The notes: a model not told the origin generated them from the sequence alone. Numbered from the stretch's first letter, positions 25,242-34,576 are shown. The stretch: DNA of 41,386 bases from Candidatus Zixiibacteriota bacterium (GCA_030613505.1 JAUWLW010000003.1:1-41386), one strand, 5' to 3'. A program made the numbers and translations.

Positions 25242-27193
25242 TTCCCTTCGTCGGAATCCCACGGACGGAGTATCTCGAAAATATAGAACGGCCCTAATCC
25301 ATGGTGAGAATAATACAAAGGTCCATCCGCGGCTCGCCAGTCGGAAGTTAACGGTACGAATATTATACCAGAACTCCGAATGGAGTATACGTCTTCACCT
25401 ATCTCCACGTGTAACCCGTCAAGGCCGTAGGGAGCGTCGCCGTCGCACCCGAATCCGATAACGGACGTCGGAGGAGGCGCTAACTTATCGGGGCAAACAA
25501 ACCCCCCGGCGCACGCGCCCCATTTCGCCGCGGCGTAAACTCCCACGCCGTTTTTCTTCCTCCTCCCTGCCAAAAAAACGCAGGTACCGGTTCTGCGTTC
25601 GAGCGGGAAATCGGTGCCCGTTTGACGCCAATAGTACGTTTGCCACCCCCAAATATTTACCCGGCGCGCGACCGTAAAAGGAACTGCGTCACCGATAACC
25701 GCGCAGAACCGGCCGCCGGGAGGTAGTGACGTAATTGCCCGCGCCAGGAATTCCCCCGGAACCGACTCCCGGCGTAAACCCGGCCGGAAGTCTATACTCG
25801 GCCATTCGTTTATGAAATACGCCGCCCGTTCCGGCGTCCAGCGGGGACGGTTCGACCCTATTTCGTCGAAATGGTAAAGGTCCCCCGCCCATAGGCGGGC
25901 CGGCGCTTCCTCCCACGAATCCAAGGTTACGGAATATAAGCCGACGTCCTGCCGGTAATCCAGTACGGAACGATAGTAGACTACCGGCATTAAAACGTGG
26001 TGCTCTGCCAGAACCGCGGCCTCGTACGGCATAATTTTATAAGTTTCTCGGGCTAAACAATCGAAACTTACGTCGTTCGTGTGGTCGACCGCTTCGCAGT
26101 TTTTAACCAGATAATATAGTGGCATTATAAAAAGAACCAACGGGACTATTACACGGGCCCCCCACCACCGCCCGGTAATAGCCTTCGTTATCCATTCGGC
26201 TCCTTGGGCCGCAAACGTAAAAAATAGAACCAGCGGTATAATTAAATATGGCTCGTCGGAAGCGTAGGGGTAGGCGACGTACGCCCAGAGGAACCCAGCG
26301 GTTGTGACCGCGAGCGCCCCTGCGATCAACCCCCACTTCCTGCCCTGGACGATAAAGGCGGCCACGCCCGCGGGGACCAATAGGAGTAGGCCGTACTTCA
26401 TCTGGAAGATTAATCCACCCAAAACGTCTTTACTTAAACTTTTCGCCTCGCCGAAGCCGGTAGTAAAGAAATCGTAGCGCCAGATTTTAAATAACTCGTT
26501 GTACACCCGGCCCCACGTGATTAAACGCGTTTGCCCGTACTGGTCCCCGAAATAATCGTTCCTTAAAACGAAATGAATATAAACCGAAATGCCTAATAAG
26601 AAAACGCACGTCGCCGCGGCGGCCCCGCGCTTTCCGGTTAATATAAATACGGCCGCGAGTAACGGCGCGAACAGGGCAAAAGAAACCCGGTTTCCCAGCG
26701 ACAACGTAAATACAAAAACCGCTACTAAGAAGTACCGGGGATCCTTTTTAATTATACCTTCAAACAATAAGTATAGTAATACCGCGGCCGCGAGCGCCTC
26801 GAGGCCAAACGCTTCCGCGCCGGCAGCGGCCGTACCCCAATATGCCGGCGTTAACGCGAACGCCAGCGCCAGCGGCACTCCGACCGCGGGACGAACGCAT
26901 ATAACCCGCCAAGAAGCCCATAACACGGCGACGGCCGCGGCGGCGAATACCGCGTTTAAAAACCCGGCGAAATAAGCCGGATTAACGGCGACCAAGTGGG
27001 GTAAATAAAGTACTTGGTTGAGGAACGGATACCCCGGGTAATGGCCGGGCGCCAGGAAACCGGGCATTACCACAAACTCGCCTAAATCGGACCCGCCTAC
27101 TACCGGGCATAAGCGATATACGTACGCGATCAACGCCGCAGCGAAAACGGCGACCGCGCATCCCAAAACCCTAACCCGGACGCCAACCGCCAT
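25238..27193 (-). CDS. DUF2723-family polytopic membrane protein (glycosyltransferase-like)
   Basis: 651 residues with about 11 membrane segments in the first 400 and a soluble C-terminal third. The first loop has the family hallmark SDLGEFVVMPGFLAPGHYPG, equivalent to the acidic-substrate loop (D-S-G-E ... H-P-P-G-Y-P) of DUF2723 and of GT-C/protein O-mannosyltransferase-like enzymes, although the usual DSGE is here DLGE. The later part (FDCLARETYKIMPYEAAVLA, LPPGGRFCAVIGD) is the periplasmic domain. Likely role: transfer of a sugar from a lipid carrier to an envelope acceptor; not proved. It starts 125 bases after the neighbouring hypothetical gene, with AGAGG before the ATG. Confidence 0.8.
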   Translation of the reverse strand: MAVGVRVRVLGCAVAVFAAALIAYVYRLCPVVGGSDLGEFVVMPGFLAPGHYPGYPFLNQVLYLPHLVAVNPAYFAGFLNAVFAAAAVAVLWASWRVICVRPAVGVPLALAFALTPAYWGTAAAGAEAFGLEALAAAVLLYLLFEGIIKKDPRYFLVAVFVFTLSLGNRVSFALFAPLLAAVFILTGKRGAAAATCVFLLGISVYIHFVLRNDYFGDQYGQTRLITWGRVYNELFKIWRYDFFTTGFGEAKSLSKDVLGGLIFQMKYGLLLLVPAGVAAFIVQGRKWGLIAGALAVTTAGFLWAYVAYPYASDEPYLIIPLVLFFTFAAQGAEWITKAITGRWWGARVIVPLVLFIMPLYYLVKNCEAVDHTNDVSFDCLARETYKIMPYEAAVLAEHHVLMPVVYYRSVLDYRQDVGLYSVTLDSWEEAPARLWAGDLYHFDEIGSNRPRWTPERAAYFINEWPSIDFRPGLRRESVPGEFLARAITSLPPGGRFCAVIGDAVPFTVARRVNIWGWQTYYWRQTGTDFPLERRTGTCVFLAGRRKKNGVGVYAAAKWGACAGGFVCPDKLAPPPTSVIGFGCDGDAPYGLDGLHVEIGEDVYSIRSSGIIFVPLTSDWRAADGPLYYSHHGLGPFYIFEILRPWDSDEGK

Positions 27194-27318
27194 AATTATC
27201 TGCCTCTTGCCTAACGCGGAAACCTACGTACTCTACCCAACCGCCCACCTAGCCGGCGTTTACGGGACCCGCAAAACTTCGACGACGGTACCCCCGCCGT
27301 CGCTAAACCCGCCTAATC

Positions 27319-28029
27319 TTAATTATAACTCAACGCCGCGGCGAGCTCGCGCCCTTTTAATAATGCACCCTCGCGTTTGAAAGGTTCGAACGCGACGGAC
27401 ATCAATACGACGTTGTCGTACCCACGGCCTACGAAGACGAAGTACTCGCCGTCGTACCCCTGGCGCTCGCGCTCGGCGGCGGTATAACGGTAACAACCCT
27501 CGACGCCGACGTCGGCAAGGTTCGCCTCGAGGCGCGAAGGCGCGACGTACGCCAGCGGCGTCGCCTCGAGCGCAGCCTTATCCGTTATCCGTTCGGCGTA
27601 AGCCTTTGCGTGCGCAAACAACAACTTGCGGTCGCCGCCGTACCAGAAATATTGGCCCGGGACTTCCGCTTCGCGGCGGAGGCGGATTTGCTTACTACCG
27701 TCCGCGCTCTCCAAGAAATACTCGAAGGGCGGCGCCTCCGCGGAACGTTCTTCAGGCGTTTTGACCTCGTAGCCGAGCGGCAGCGTTATCTCGAGGCCGC
27801 GGCCGTAGAAATGAACGGTCCCATTTTCGTCGAGCGACAATCGGTAGGCCTCGTTGACCGGTAGCTTATCCTCTTCGCGGCCTATTTTGCCGGCTTCGCG
27901 CCGGGCGTCGCCCCAAAACTCCCTACCGAGCGGCGAAAAACTCAGGCCGGCAAGCAGACAAGAGCCGGCTAGACACGCCACCAGCAAGACGGCTACGCTA
28001 AGCCAAACGGAGAATTTTTTCGCATCCAT
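27319..28029 (-). CDS. Hypothetical membrane-anchored or lipidated envelope protein
   Basis: 236 residues, family not recognised. One hydrophobic segment at residues 7-28 (VWLSVAVLLVACLAGSCLLAG) either anchors the protein or acts as a lipoprotein signal (LAGSC lipobox, Cys24). The outer part has a strand-rich start (YRLSLDENGTVHFYGRGLEI), then ITLPLGYEVKTPEE and YRYTAAERERQGYDGEYFVF, with an overall look of small periplasmic beta domains of unknown role. It begins 15 bases after comF and is probably in the same transcript. Confidence 0.65.
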   Translation of the reverse strand: MDAKKFSVWLSVAVLLVACLAGSCLLAGLSFSPLGREFWGDARREAGKIGREEDKLPVNEAYRLSLDENGTVHFYGRGLEITLPLGYEVKTPEERSAEAPPFEYFLESADGSKQIRLRREAEVPGQYFWYGGDRKLLFAHAKAYAERITDKAALEATPLAYVAPSRLEANLADVGVEGCYRYTAAERERQGYDGEYFVFVGRGYDNVVLMSVAFEPFKREGALLKGRELAAALSYN

Positions 28030-28044
28030 ACGGAAGACGATACC

Positions 28045-28731
28045 CTACAAGCCGGCACCGGCTACGGCCAAAGCTACGGCGCCGTCGGCCCCCGCGTTAC
28101 GCAGAACGGCCGCGCACTCGCGTACCGTCGCGCCGGTCGTTATGACGTCGTCGAGCAACAAAACGCGCCTCCCGGAAAAATCCTCGCGCGCGGCGAAAGC
28201 GCCGCAGACGTTAACAAGCCGCTCCTCCCCCGTAAGTTCCACTTGCGGCCTTGTATACTTCGTCCGGGCCAGGCCGCGACGCCGGAATTCCAAACCCGTC
28301 GCGGTAGCTACGAGGCTTGCGATTTCCTCGGCCTGGTTGAAACGGCGTTCCCGCAGCCGGCGCGGGTGGAGGGGAACCGAGACCAACGCATCCAAGCGGT
28401 AATGTTCTTTAAGAGTCGCGGCCAGCGGCCGAATCGCCTCCGCAAGCAGCGGCGCCATCCTCATCTTGCCGCCGAACTTAAGGAGGCGCACGGCCTCACC
28501 CGCCGGCCCGTCGTACGGGCACCGTGCGAACCGCGGCCCGTCGCCGCCGAGAAGACACGCCTCCCGCCAACCGCCCGGGAGCGGCGCCGTCATTTCATCC
28601 CGACACGTCCCACACAAAAGCCGGGCGGGGCCGTCGAGCTCGACGCCGCACGCCCGGCAACGCGACGGGAAGAAGAACGACTCCAGGCCGCGAACGAGAT
28701 CCCAGAGGAGGCTTTTTAACGCCCCTCCCAC
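28045..28731 (-). CDS. ComF-family protein (phosphoribosyltransferase-like)
   Basis: 228 residues, family length. N-terminal zinc-ribbon Cys pairs FFPSRCRACG and LLCGTCRDEM, the diagnostic YDGPAGEAVRLLKFGGK, then LVSVPLHPRRLRERRFNQAEEIA, RTKYTRPQVELTGEERLVNV, and the PRPP-loop VLLLDDVITTGATVREC. ComF proteins aid natural transformation in some bacteria, with helicase ComFA and PriA, but are widespread in non-competent ones. Start is GTG with AAGGGCGG upstream. It follows nfnL by 12 bases; no competence genes adjoin. Confidence 0.92.
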   Translation of the reverse strand: MGGALKSLLWDLVRGLESFFFPSRCRACGVELDGPARLLCGTCRDEMTAPLPGGWREACLLGGDGPRFARCPYDGPAGEAVRLLKFGGKMRMAPLLAEAIRPLAATLKEHYRLDALVSVPLHPRRLRERRFNQAEEIASLVATATGLEFRRRGLARTKYTRPQVELTGEERLVNVCGAFAAREDFSGRRVLLLDDVITTGATVRECAAVLRNAGADGAVALAVAGAGL

Positions 28732-28743
28732 CGACCGCCCTTT

Positions 28744-30174
28744 CTATTTATCGGTAAGGTACGCGTCGATACCTCGCGCCGCCCGTTTACCGGCACCCAT
28801 AGCCGATATTACGGTCGCGCCGCCGGTTACGATATCGCCGCCGGCGAAGACGCCCTGGACGCTCGTCATACCCGTTTCCTCGTCAACTTTTATGGTACCC
28901 CATTTCGTCAGCTCGAGTTCGGGAGTCGTCTCAGGGATAATGGGGTTGGGGTACGTTCCCACGGCGACGACGACCATGTCACACTCCACCTCGAATTGGG
29001 ACCCTTCGCACCGCACGGGGCGGCGGCGGCCGCTCTCGTCAGGTTCGCCGAGCTCCATCCGGCAAAGTTCCATGCCGCGCACCCAGCCGTCGTCGGTACC
29101 CAGGACGCGGTCGGGCGCCACGAGGAAGTCGAATTGTACGCCCTCCTCGCGGGCGTGGTGGATTTCCTCTATACGCGCCGGCATCTCTTTCTCGCCGCGT
29201 CGGTAGTATATCTTGGCCGTCTCGGCACCCATCCGAAGCGCCGTCCGCACGGAATCCATAGCCGTGTTGCCGCCGCCGATGACGGCTACGTTCTTACCGG
29301 CCCATATCGGCGTGTCGTATTCCGGAAACTCGAAGGCCCGCATCAAATTTATCCGCGTAAGCCACTCGTTGGCGGAGTAAACCCCTATCAAATTCTCGCC
29401 GGGGACTTTCATCCAGCGCGGCAGGCCCGCGCCGGTACCTATGAACGCCGCCTCGAATTCTAACTCCCCTAACAACTCTTTAATTGTGAATACTTTACCG
29501 ATTACCATGTTACACTCGACCTTAACGCCCAGGCTCTTAACGTAATCGACTTCCTGGTCGAGGATAGCCTTGGGAAGACGGAACTCGGGGATGCCATATC
29601 GAAGGACGCCGCCGGCAGCGTGGAACGCCTCGTACAACGTGACGTCGTAACCCATCCGCGCGAGGTCGCCCGCGGCGGTAAGGCCCGCCGGCCCCGAGCC
29701 TACGATTGCAACTTTCTTGCCCTTGGTTGGTGCGATCTCGGTGGGAGGCGCTACGCCGTGTTCGTAATCGTAGTCGGCGATGAAGCGCTCCAGGCGGCCT
29801 ATGGCGACCGACTCGAACTTCTTGGCGAGGACGCATACCTTCTCGCACTGGTCCTCCTGCGGGCATACCCGGCCGCACACTGCGGGAAGGTTGTTGAACG
29901 ACTTCATTACCCTGATAGCTTCGGCGAAATCCTCCTCCGCGATGGCCTCGATGAAACCCGGTATGTCAATTTCAACGGGGCACCCGTCGATGCACACGGG
30001 CTTTTTACACTGTAGGCACCGACGCGCTTCTTCGACTGCCGTTTCTACGTCGTACCCGTAGGGCACCTCGTTAAAATTGCGAATACGTTCGGCCGGCGGC
30101 TGTTCCGACATAGGATATTTCTTCTCGACTACCTTCTTCTTGGCAGGTTTTTCGTTGTTCCCGTTTCCGGCCAT
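28744..30174 (-). CDS. NfnB/GltA-like large subunit of NADH-dependent ferredoxin:NADP+ oxidoreductase
   Basis: 476 residues. ATG at 30174 overlaps the small-subunit stop as TAATG, so the longer GTG-type frame starting at 30303 is rejected. N-terminal Fe-S domain: CLQCKKPVCIDGCP and VCGRVCPQEDQCEKVC bind two [4Fe-4S] clusters. FAD-binding VGSGPAGLTAAGDLARMG (about 160-180) and NADP-binding VIGGGNTAMDSVRTALRMG follow; C-terminal GVFAGGDIVTGGATVISAMG. With the neighbour it makes the Nfn/SudAB type flavin-bifurcating transhydrogenase, exchanging electrons between NADPH, NAD and ferredoxin. Glutamate synthase small subunit alone is excluded by the NfnA partner gene. Confidence 0.92.
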   Translation of the reverse strand: MAGNGNNEKPAKKKVVEKKYPMSEQPPAERIRNFNEVPYGYDVETAVEEARRCLQCKKPVCIDGCPVEIDIPGFIEAIAEEDFAEAIRVMKSFNNLPAVCGRVCPQEDQCEKVCVLAKKFESVAIGRLERFIADYDYEHGVAPPTEIAPTKGKKVAIVGSGPAGLTAAGDLARMGYDVTLYEAFHAAGGVLRYGIPEFRLPKAILDQEVDYVKSLGVKVECNMVIGKVFTIKELLGELEFEAAFIGTGAGLPRWMKVPGENLIGVYSANEWLTRINLMRAFEFPEYDTPIWAGKNVAVIGGGNTAMDSVRTALRMGAETAKIYYRRGEKEMPARIEEIHHAREEGVQFDFLVAPDRVLGTDDGWVRGMELCRMELGEPDESGRRRPVRCEGSQFEVECDMVVVAVGTYPNPIIPETTPELELTKWGTIKVDEETGMTSVQGVFAGGDIVTGGATVISAMGAGKRAARGIDAYLTDK

Positions 30175-31013
30175 TACTTCGAACCTCGGTCCTTCTCGAA
30201 ACGCTCGAGGGCTTGTTTTTCCTGGGGGACGTAACGGCACTGGCGCCTTTTCGTCTCTACCCAATCGACGTTGTGCCCGTCGAAGACGGGCCCGTCTACG
30301 CACGTAAACTTAGTCTCGCCGCCCACCGTAACGCGGCACGAACCGCACATTCCGGTCCCGTCCACCATAATCGTATCCAAGCTTACCAACGTGGGCAGGT
30401 CGTGTTGGGCCGTAAGTCTACACACCGCTTCCATCATCGGTATGGGCCCTACCGCCAGGCAGGTATCGAATTTTCGGCCTTCGTCGAGAAGCAATTTCAA
30501 CTGGTCCGTTACGAAACCGCGTAGGCCGTACGAGCCGTCGTCCGTCGTCACGAAGAGCTCGTCGCTGTGGGCCCGCATCTCTTCCTCGAGAATGACGAGG
30601 TCTTTGCGGCGGGCGCCGATAATGGATACGACGTAGTTGCCGCCGGCCTTGAGCGCCCGGACCTTCGGGTAAATAGGCGCGACGCCGAGGCCGCCGCCCA
30701 AGCAGGCTACGGTCCCCAACCGGCCCAGGTCCAAATGTCGACCGAGCGGGCCGACGAAATCGGATATCTCGTCGCCCTCCCGGAACGTCGCCAGGTGGTA
30801 CGTCGTCTTTCCGACTTTTTGGAATATAATGGTAACTGTTCCCGCGTCGCGGTCGAAATCGGCGATGGTGAGCGGGATTCTCTCGCCCTTGCCGTCCAAC
30901 CGCAGGATTATGAATTGGCCCGGTTCGCATTTCCGGGCTATGTGGGGCGCCGCGACCACCATGCGTACCGATTCCGACGTGATATCGTCGCGAGCAAGAA
31001 TCTTGTAGGCCAT
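30174..31013 (-). CDS. NfnA/SudB-like small subunit, FAD/NAD and [2Fe-2S] protein
   Basis: 279 residues. FNR-like fold: FAD domain CEPGQFIILRLDGKGERIPL with IPLTIADFD, NAD domain GTVACLGGGLGVAPIYPKVR, SIIGARRKDLVILEEEM and FDTCLAVGPIPMM. The C-terminal [2Fe-2S] site is seen as MCGSCRV and FTCVDGP (DGTGMCGSCRVTVGGETKFT), where Nfn-type proteins use one Asp and three Cys. Related subunits are sulfide dehydrogenase SudB and dihydroorotate dehydrogenase PyrK; the direct coupling to a GltA-like large subunit favours Nfn. In the window it follows pgsA by 44 bases. Confidence 0.92.
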   Translation of the reverse strand: MAYKILARDDITSESVRMVVAAPHIARKCEPGQFIILRLDGKGERIPLTIADFDRDAGTVTIIFQKVGKTTYHLATFREGDEISDFVGPLGRHLDLGRLGTVACLGGGLGVAPIYPKVRALKAGGNYVVSIIGARRKDLVILEEEMRAHSDELFVTTDDGSYGLRGFVTDQLKLLLDEGRKFDTCLAVGPIPMMEAVCRLTAQHDLPTLVSLDTIMVDGTGMCGSCRVTVGGETKFTCVDGPVFDGHNVDWVETKRRQCRYVPQEKQALERFEKDRGSK

Positions 31014-31057
31014 TTACGACTCCACTCTTTTAAAAGAACGGTTCTTACAAAGGGGCG

Positions 31058-31612
31058 TTAAATCGGAGTTGCGCGCTTTCCGGACAAAGCCCGATAAAAA
31101 TCGTACCCGTACGACGCCGACGAAATTATTATCGCCGCGACGACGAGCCACAACAATAACGTCGTAAGCCACCACGGCGCGGACAGCACGGCCGCGACGC
31201 AGTAGCAAACCATGAGCAAGGCCGCGGCCTTGCCCCAAAAATTCGCCAGTATGACGACGCGCTTGCGGGAAATCACTAGCCACGCCGAAATAATAATAGC
31301 GACGTCGCGTGCCACGACCGCGGCGAAGATCCACCACGGTACGCCGTACTTCAATACCAGAATCAGGCCGACGCCGGCGATGGCGACCTTGTCCACTACC
31401 GGGTCCAGCTTTTTACCGAAGTCCGTTATCTGGCCCAACGCCCGGGCGACGAGGCCGTCCAGGATATCGGTCAACGCCGCGGCGACGAGGAAGCCGACCG
31501 CGACGCCGATAAATTCTTTATGCCACAGGAAATAGGCGCCCACTGCCGCCAACGGCAGCCGCGCGAGCGTGAGCACGTTCGGGACGTTCCAACGCGACGC
31601 TCCTACGCTCAC
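31058..31612 (-). CDS. pgsA: CDP-diacylglycerol-glycerol-3-phosphate 3-phosphatidyltransferase family
   Basis: 184 residues with about four to five membrane segments. The CDP-alcohol phosphatidyltransferase motif D-G-x2-A-R-x8-G-x3-D-x3-D is complete in DGLVARALGQITDFGKKLDP. N-terminal NVPNVLTLARLPLAAVGAYF is typical PgsA. Makes phosphatidylglycerol phosphate for membranes. Overlaps ndk by 4 bases (ATGA). Substrate choice within the family (PgsA versus CLS/CDP-inositol type) is inferred from length and the N-terminus. Confidence 0.88.
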   Translation of the reverse strand: MSVGASRWNVPNVLTLARLPLAAVGAYFLWHKEFIGVAVGFLVAAALTDILDGLVARALGQITDFGKKLDPVVDKVAIAGVGLILVLKYGVPWWIFAAVVARDVAIIISAWLVISRKRVVILANFWGKAAALLMVCYCVAAVLSAPWWLTTLLLWLVVAAIIISSASYGYDFYRALSGKRATPI

Positions 31613-32013
31613 GACGCTCCAAAGACGACGGCTATTTCGTGCGCCGCCGAGATTGGGCTGTCCGAGCCATGGACGGCGTTGCGTTCGACGGACTCGCCGT
31701 ACTTACGCCGCATGGTCCCCGAAGCGGCCTGCGCCGGGTCCGTCGCGCCCATTAACTCCCGCACCCGGGTAATGGTAGAATCGCCGGCGAGGACCATCGC
31801 TACGACCGGGCCGGACGTAATGTACTCTATTAAACTCGCGAAAAAAGGTTTATCGCGGTGTACGTCGTAGAAGGCTTCGGCTCTCGCGCGCCCGAAGCGC
31901 TGCATCTCGAGCCGTTCGATTTCAAACCCTTCGCGCTCCATAACGGCGACGATTTCGCCTACCAGGCCGCGCGCTACGGCGTCGGGCTTAACCATGAAGA
32001 GCGTCTTTTCCAT
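31609..32013 (-). CDS. ndk: Nucleoside diphosphate kinase
   Basis: 134 residues, slightly shorter than the usual 140-145. Catalytic phospho-His is in RNAVHGSDSP (His115); N-terminal TLFMVKPDAVARGLVGEI; GPVVAMVLAGDSTITRVREL and TDPAQAASGTMRRKYG are family signatures. Equilibrates NTP pools by a ping-pong phosphohistidine mechanism. Begins 12 bases after korC and overlaps pgsA, so it shares the Kor transcript; the pairing of ndk with a CoA-thioester producing system is seen in other anaerobes near succinyl-CoA synthetase, absent here. Confidence 0.96.
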   Translation of the reverse strand: MEKTLFMVKPDAVARGLVGEIVAVMEREGFEIERLEMQRFGRARAEAFYDVHRDKPFFASLIEYITSGPVVAMVLAGDSTITRVRELMGATDPAQAASGTMRRKYGESVERNAVHGSDSPISAAHEIAVVFGAS

Positions 32014-32025
32014 AAACCTCTCGCG

Positions 32026-32598
32026 TTATACGATGTCGTAGTCGGCTACCGCTTTCTCGCGGGCGGACGCGGCTTCGCGGGCCGCCTTGAAACCTTCTTC
32101 CAAGGCTTTGCGGTTCACGTCCAGCGCCGCTTGGGGTATCCGCTGCTCCAGCGCCCCGGCCGCGGCTTTCTTCGATACCACGCCTTTGAGTTCCACCAAC
32201 GCCCCCAACGCCACGACGTTGGCCACGATTTCGCGACCCAACCGCTCTCTGGCGATTTTGGTGAACGGTATGGAGTAGAAGTCGGGGAACGTTACCATCG
32301 TTACGAACGTCGCGTCCGCGATCAACGTACCCCCATCCGCCAACGAGGCGGAGTACTTATCCACCGAGAGCTGGTTCATAGCCACGAGGATGTCGAGGTG
32401 GTCCGGCTTGGGGAAGACGATGTCCTCGTCGGATATGATGACGTCGGACCGGCTGGCACCGCCCCGAGCTTCAGCGCCGTAACTTTGGGTCTGGATAACT
32501 TTCTTTTTGTCGAATACGGCCGCGGCGTCGGCGAGTATCAAACCCGCCGTCAACAAGCCCTGGCCCCCGTAGCCGGCGAATCTCACGACAATCATCAT
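32026..32598 (-). CDS. korC: 2-oxoacid:ferredoxin oxidoreductase, gamma subunit
   Basis: 190 residues. N-terminal IVVRFAGYGGQGLLTAG is diagnostic for the gamma subunit of 2-oxoacid oxidoreductases, followed by TQSYGAEARGGASRSDVIIS and VFPKPDHLDILVAMNQ. Contributes the CoA-binding domain. The ATG at 32598 overlaps the korB stop, and GGGGGAG precedes it. KorC/VorC distinctions are not visible by eye; the KOR label follows from the alpha subunit. Confidence 0.9.
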   Translation of the reverse strand: MMIVVRFAGYGGQGLLTAGLILADAAAVFDKKKVIQTQSYGAEARGGASRSDVIISDEDIVFPKPDHLDILVAMNQLSVDKYSASLADGGTLIADATFVTMVTFPDFYSIPFTKIARERLGREIVANVVALGALVELKGVVSKKAAAGALEQRIPQAALDVNRKALEEGFKAAREAASAREKAVADYDIV

Positions 32599-33443
32599 TT
32601 CTCCCCCGCGGCTAGGTCGGCTATCAACTTATCGTACAATTCGGTGAACTCCGGGTAGTCGCGGTCCGCCAAGACGCCGGTGAGTAATTTCCCTTCCAAT
32701 TCCTCCGGTTTCGTCTTGGCCGCGGCCTTGACGTTCACCGTATTATCCCGTTGCCAATATAACATCTCCACCGGCGACTTAAACTTGTTGAACCGGCCGT
32801 AATACGTCGGGCACTGCGATACTACCTCGACGAAGGCGAACCCCTTCTTGCGTAATGCTTGCACCACGAGCTTCTCGATCTGGCGGGCGTAGTAGACGGC
32901 GCCCCGCGCAACGAAGGCCGCCCCGGCGCCGGCGGTAAGGTCGCAGAGGTCGAACGCGCGCTCGAAGTCGCCGTAGCGGGCGGTGGACGCGATTTTTCCC
33001 TGGGGCGTCGTCGGCGACGCCTGCCCCCCGGTCATGCCGTAGATGCTATTATTTATGCATACAACGGTCAAGTTAATGTTCCGGCGACAGGCGTGGATCA
33101 AATGATTGCCGCCGATGGCGGCGACGTCGCCGTCGCCTGTAACAACGATTACTTCCAGCTCCGGGCGAGCCAGTTTGATTCCGGTGGCGAACGCGATCGG
33201 GCGGCCGTGCGTGGTATGCAACGTGTTGAAGTCGACATAAGTGGGCATGCGGGAACTGCACCCTATGCCCGAGACCATAACGACGCGGTCACGGTCGAGC
33301 TCGCAGCCGGCGATAGCGCGGATTACGGCGCCCATGGTGGTACCGATACCGCAGCCCGAGCACCAGATGTGCGGGAACTTTTTCTTCTGACGCAAGTATT
33401 CATGCATCAGCTCCGAAGGGTTAAATTCGCGCGGTTTCTCCAC
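32595..33443 (-). CDS. korB: 2-oxoacid:ferredoxin oxidoreductase, beta (TPP) subunit
   Basis: 282 residues. Binds thiamine diphosphate: FPHIWCSGCGIGTTMGA, GIGCSSRMPTYVD, VVTGDGDVAAIGGNHLIHA (the GDG ... NN motif) and CINNSIYGMTGGQASPTTP. Cys residues CSGCG bind the proximal cluster in related enzymes. Lies between korA (1-base overlap) and korC (4-base overlap), forming a tightly coupled complex. Converts 2-oxoglutarate or another 2-oxoacid plus CoA to acyl-CoA, CO2 and reduced ferredoxin; can run backwards in reductive pathways. Confidence 0.95.
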   Translation of the reverse strand: MEKPREFNPSELMHEYLRQKKKFPHIWCSGCGIGTTMGAVIRAIAGCELDRDRVVMVSGIGCSSRMPTYVDFNTLHTTHGRPIAFATGIKLARPELEVIVVTGDGDVAAIGGNHLIHACRRNINLTVVCINNSIYGMTGGQASPTTPQGKIASTARYGDFERAFDLCDLTAGAGAAFVARGAVYYARQIEKLVVQALRKKGFAFVEVVSQCPTYYGRFNKFKSPVEMLYWQRDNTVNVKAAAKTKPEELEGKLLTGVLADRDYPEFTELYDKLIADLAAGEK

Positions 33444-34576
33444 TAAGCCGTTCCTCCCGGCCGGGCGAGCTCGGCGATTACGTCCAGGATCTGACGCGGG
33501 GTGATGGCCTCGCCGTCCACGCGGCTGATGGGCACTACCTGGGTACGGCCGCAGACGGCGCGGTCGAACTCGCGGACCAGCTGCCCCAGGTTCATCTCCG
33601 GTACAATGATAGCCTTGGCCGATTCTGCGACCCGCTCCACCAATTTAAAACAGAAAGGCCAGATCGTCTTCATGTTTACGAAACCGGCGCGGTAGCCTTG
33701 GGCGCGAGCCTGCATTACCGCGGCTTCGGCGGACCGCGCGCAAATACCGTAAGCCGCTACGACTACTTCGGCGTCCGCTAAATGCACTCGTTCCACTTGT
33801 ATTATCTCAAGCCGGAACCGGTCCATCTTGCGCTTGAGGTTGCGAACGGCGCGGTCTACCTCGGCCGGAACGGTGGTGGCGAAGCCGGCGCGGTCGTGCG
33901 TAAGGCCCGTGACGTGGAAGCGGAAGCCGGTGCCGAAGGGCGCGAGGGGCGCGACGTCGGTGGTGGAATCGTCGTACGGGTAGTACCACTCGGGCGGGAC
34001 GTGGGGCGCTTCGCGGTCCACGACGTCGACCTTCTCCGGCAGCGTTACGTCCTCGCGCATATGCGCCACGACTTCGTCAGGCAAGAGGATTACCGGCGTC
34101 CGGAATCTCTCGGCCAGGTTAATCGCCCGCACCGTCAAAACGTAACAATCGAGGACCGACGACGGCGCCAGGACGATAGCCGGATGGTCGCCGTGCGTAC
34201 CCCAGCGCGCCTGCATGACGTCGCCCTGGGAGGGATGGGTGGGCAGGCCGGTACTCGGGCCGCCGCGCATAACGTTGACGACCAGACACGGGACTTCGGT
34301 CATGTAGGCGTAGCCGAGGTTCTCCTGCATAAGCGAGAAGCCGGGGCCGCTGGTAGCCGTCATCGCCTTCAATCCGGTGAGCGACGCACCGATGACCGCG
34401 GCCAGCGAGCCGATCTCGTCCTCCATCTGGAGGAACTTACCGCCCACCTTCGGAAGCTCCACCGACATTATCTCGGCAATTTCGGTAGAAGGCGTAATTG
34501 GGTAACCAGCGAAAAACCGCACGCCGGCGTCGAGCGCTCCCCGGGTAATCGCTTCGTTGCCTTGCATCAAAACCAT
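33443..34576 (-). CDS. korA: 2-oxoacid:ferredoxin oxidoreductase, alpha subunit
   Basis: 377 residues. QGNEAITRGALDAGVRFFAG then YPITPSTEIAE opens the pyrimidine-binding domain, with MEDEIGSLAAVIGASLTG and GPGFSLMQENLGYA as KorA hallmarks; RGGPSTGLPTHPSQGDVMQ and WGTHGDHPAIVLAPSS are further matches. The C-terminal third (VVAAYGICARSAEAAVMQAR, NLGQLVREFD) is the domain III of the family. Start chosen at ATG 34576; ATG at 34567 is also possible. Co-translated with korB. Most similar by eye to 2-oxoglutarate enzymes, but branched-chain (Vor) use cannot be excluded. Confidence 0.92.
   Translation of the reverse strand: MVLMQGNEAITRGALDAGVRFFAGYPITPSTEIAEIMSVELPKVGGKFLQMEDEIGSLAAVIGASLTGLKAMTATSGPGFSLMQENLGYAYMTEVPCLVVNVMRGGPSTGLPTHPSQGDVMQARWGTHGDHPAIVLAPSSVLDCYVLTVRAINLAERFRTPVILLPDEVVAHMREDVTLPEKVDVVDREAPHVPPEWYYPYDDSTTDVAPLAPFGTGFRFHVTGLTHDRAGFATTVPAEVDRAVRNLKRKMDRFRLEIIQVERVHLADAEVVVAAYGICARSAEAAVMQARAQGYRAGFVNMKTIWPFCFKLVERVAESAKAIIVPEMNLGQLVREFDRAVCGRTQVVPISRVDGEAITPRQILDVIAELARPGGTA

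Noticed and set aside
27283-27302. Hairpin CGACGG / CCGTCG between the DUF2723 gene and its upstream neighbour
   Set aside because: Six base pairs, 8-base loop and no T run on either strand; not enough for a terminator.
30174-30303. 43 extra N-terminal codons for the Nfn large subunit
   Set aside because: They overlap the small subunit gene, are Arg-rich, and the TAATG overlap with the ATG at 30174 gives a standard coupled start.
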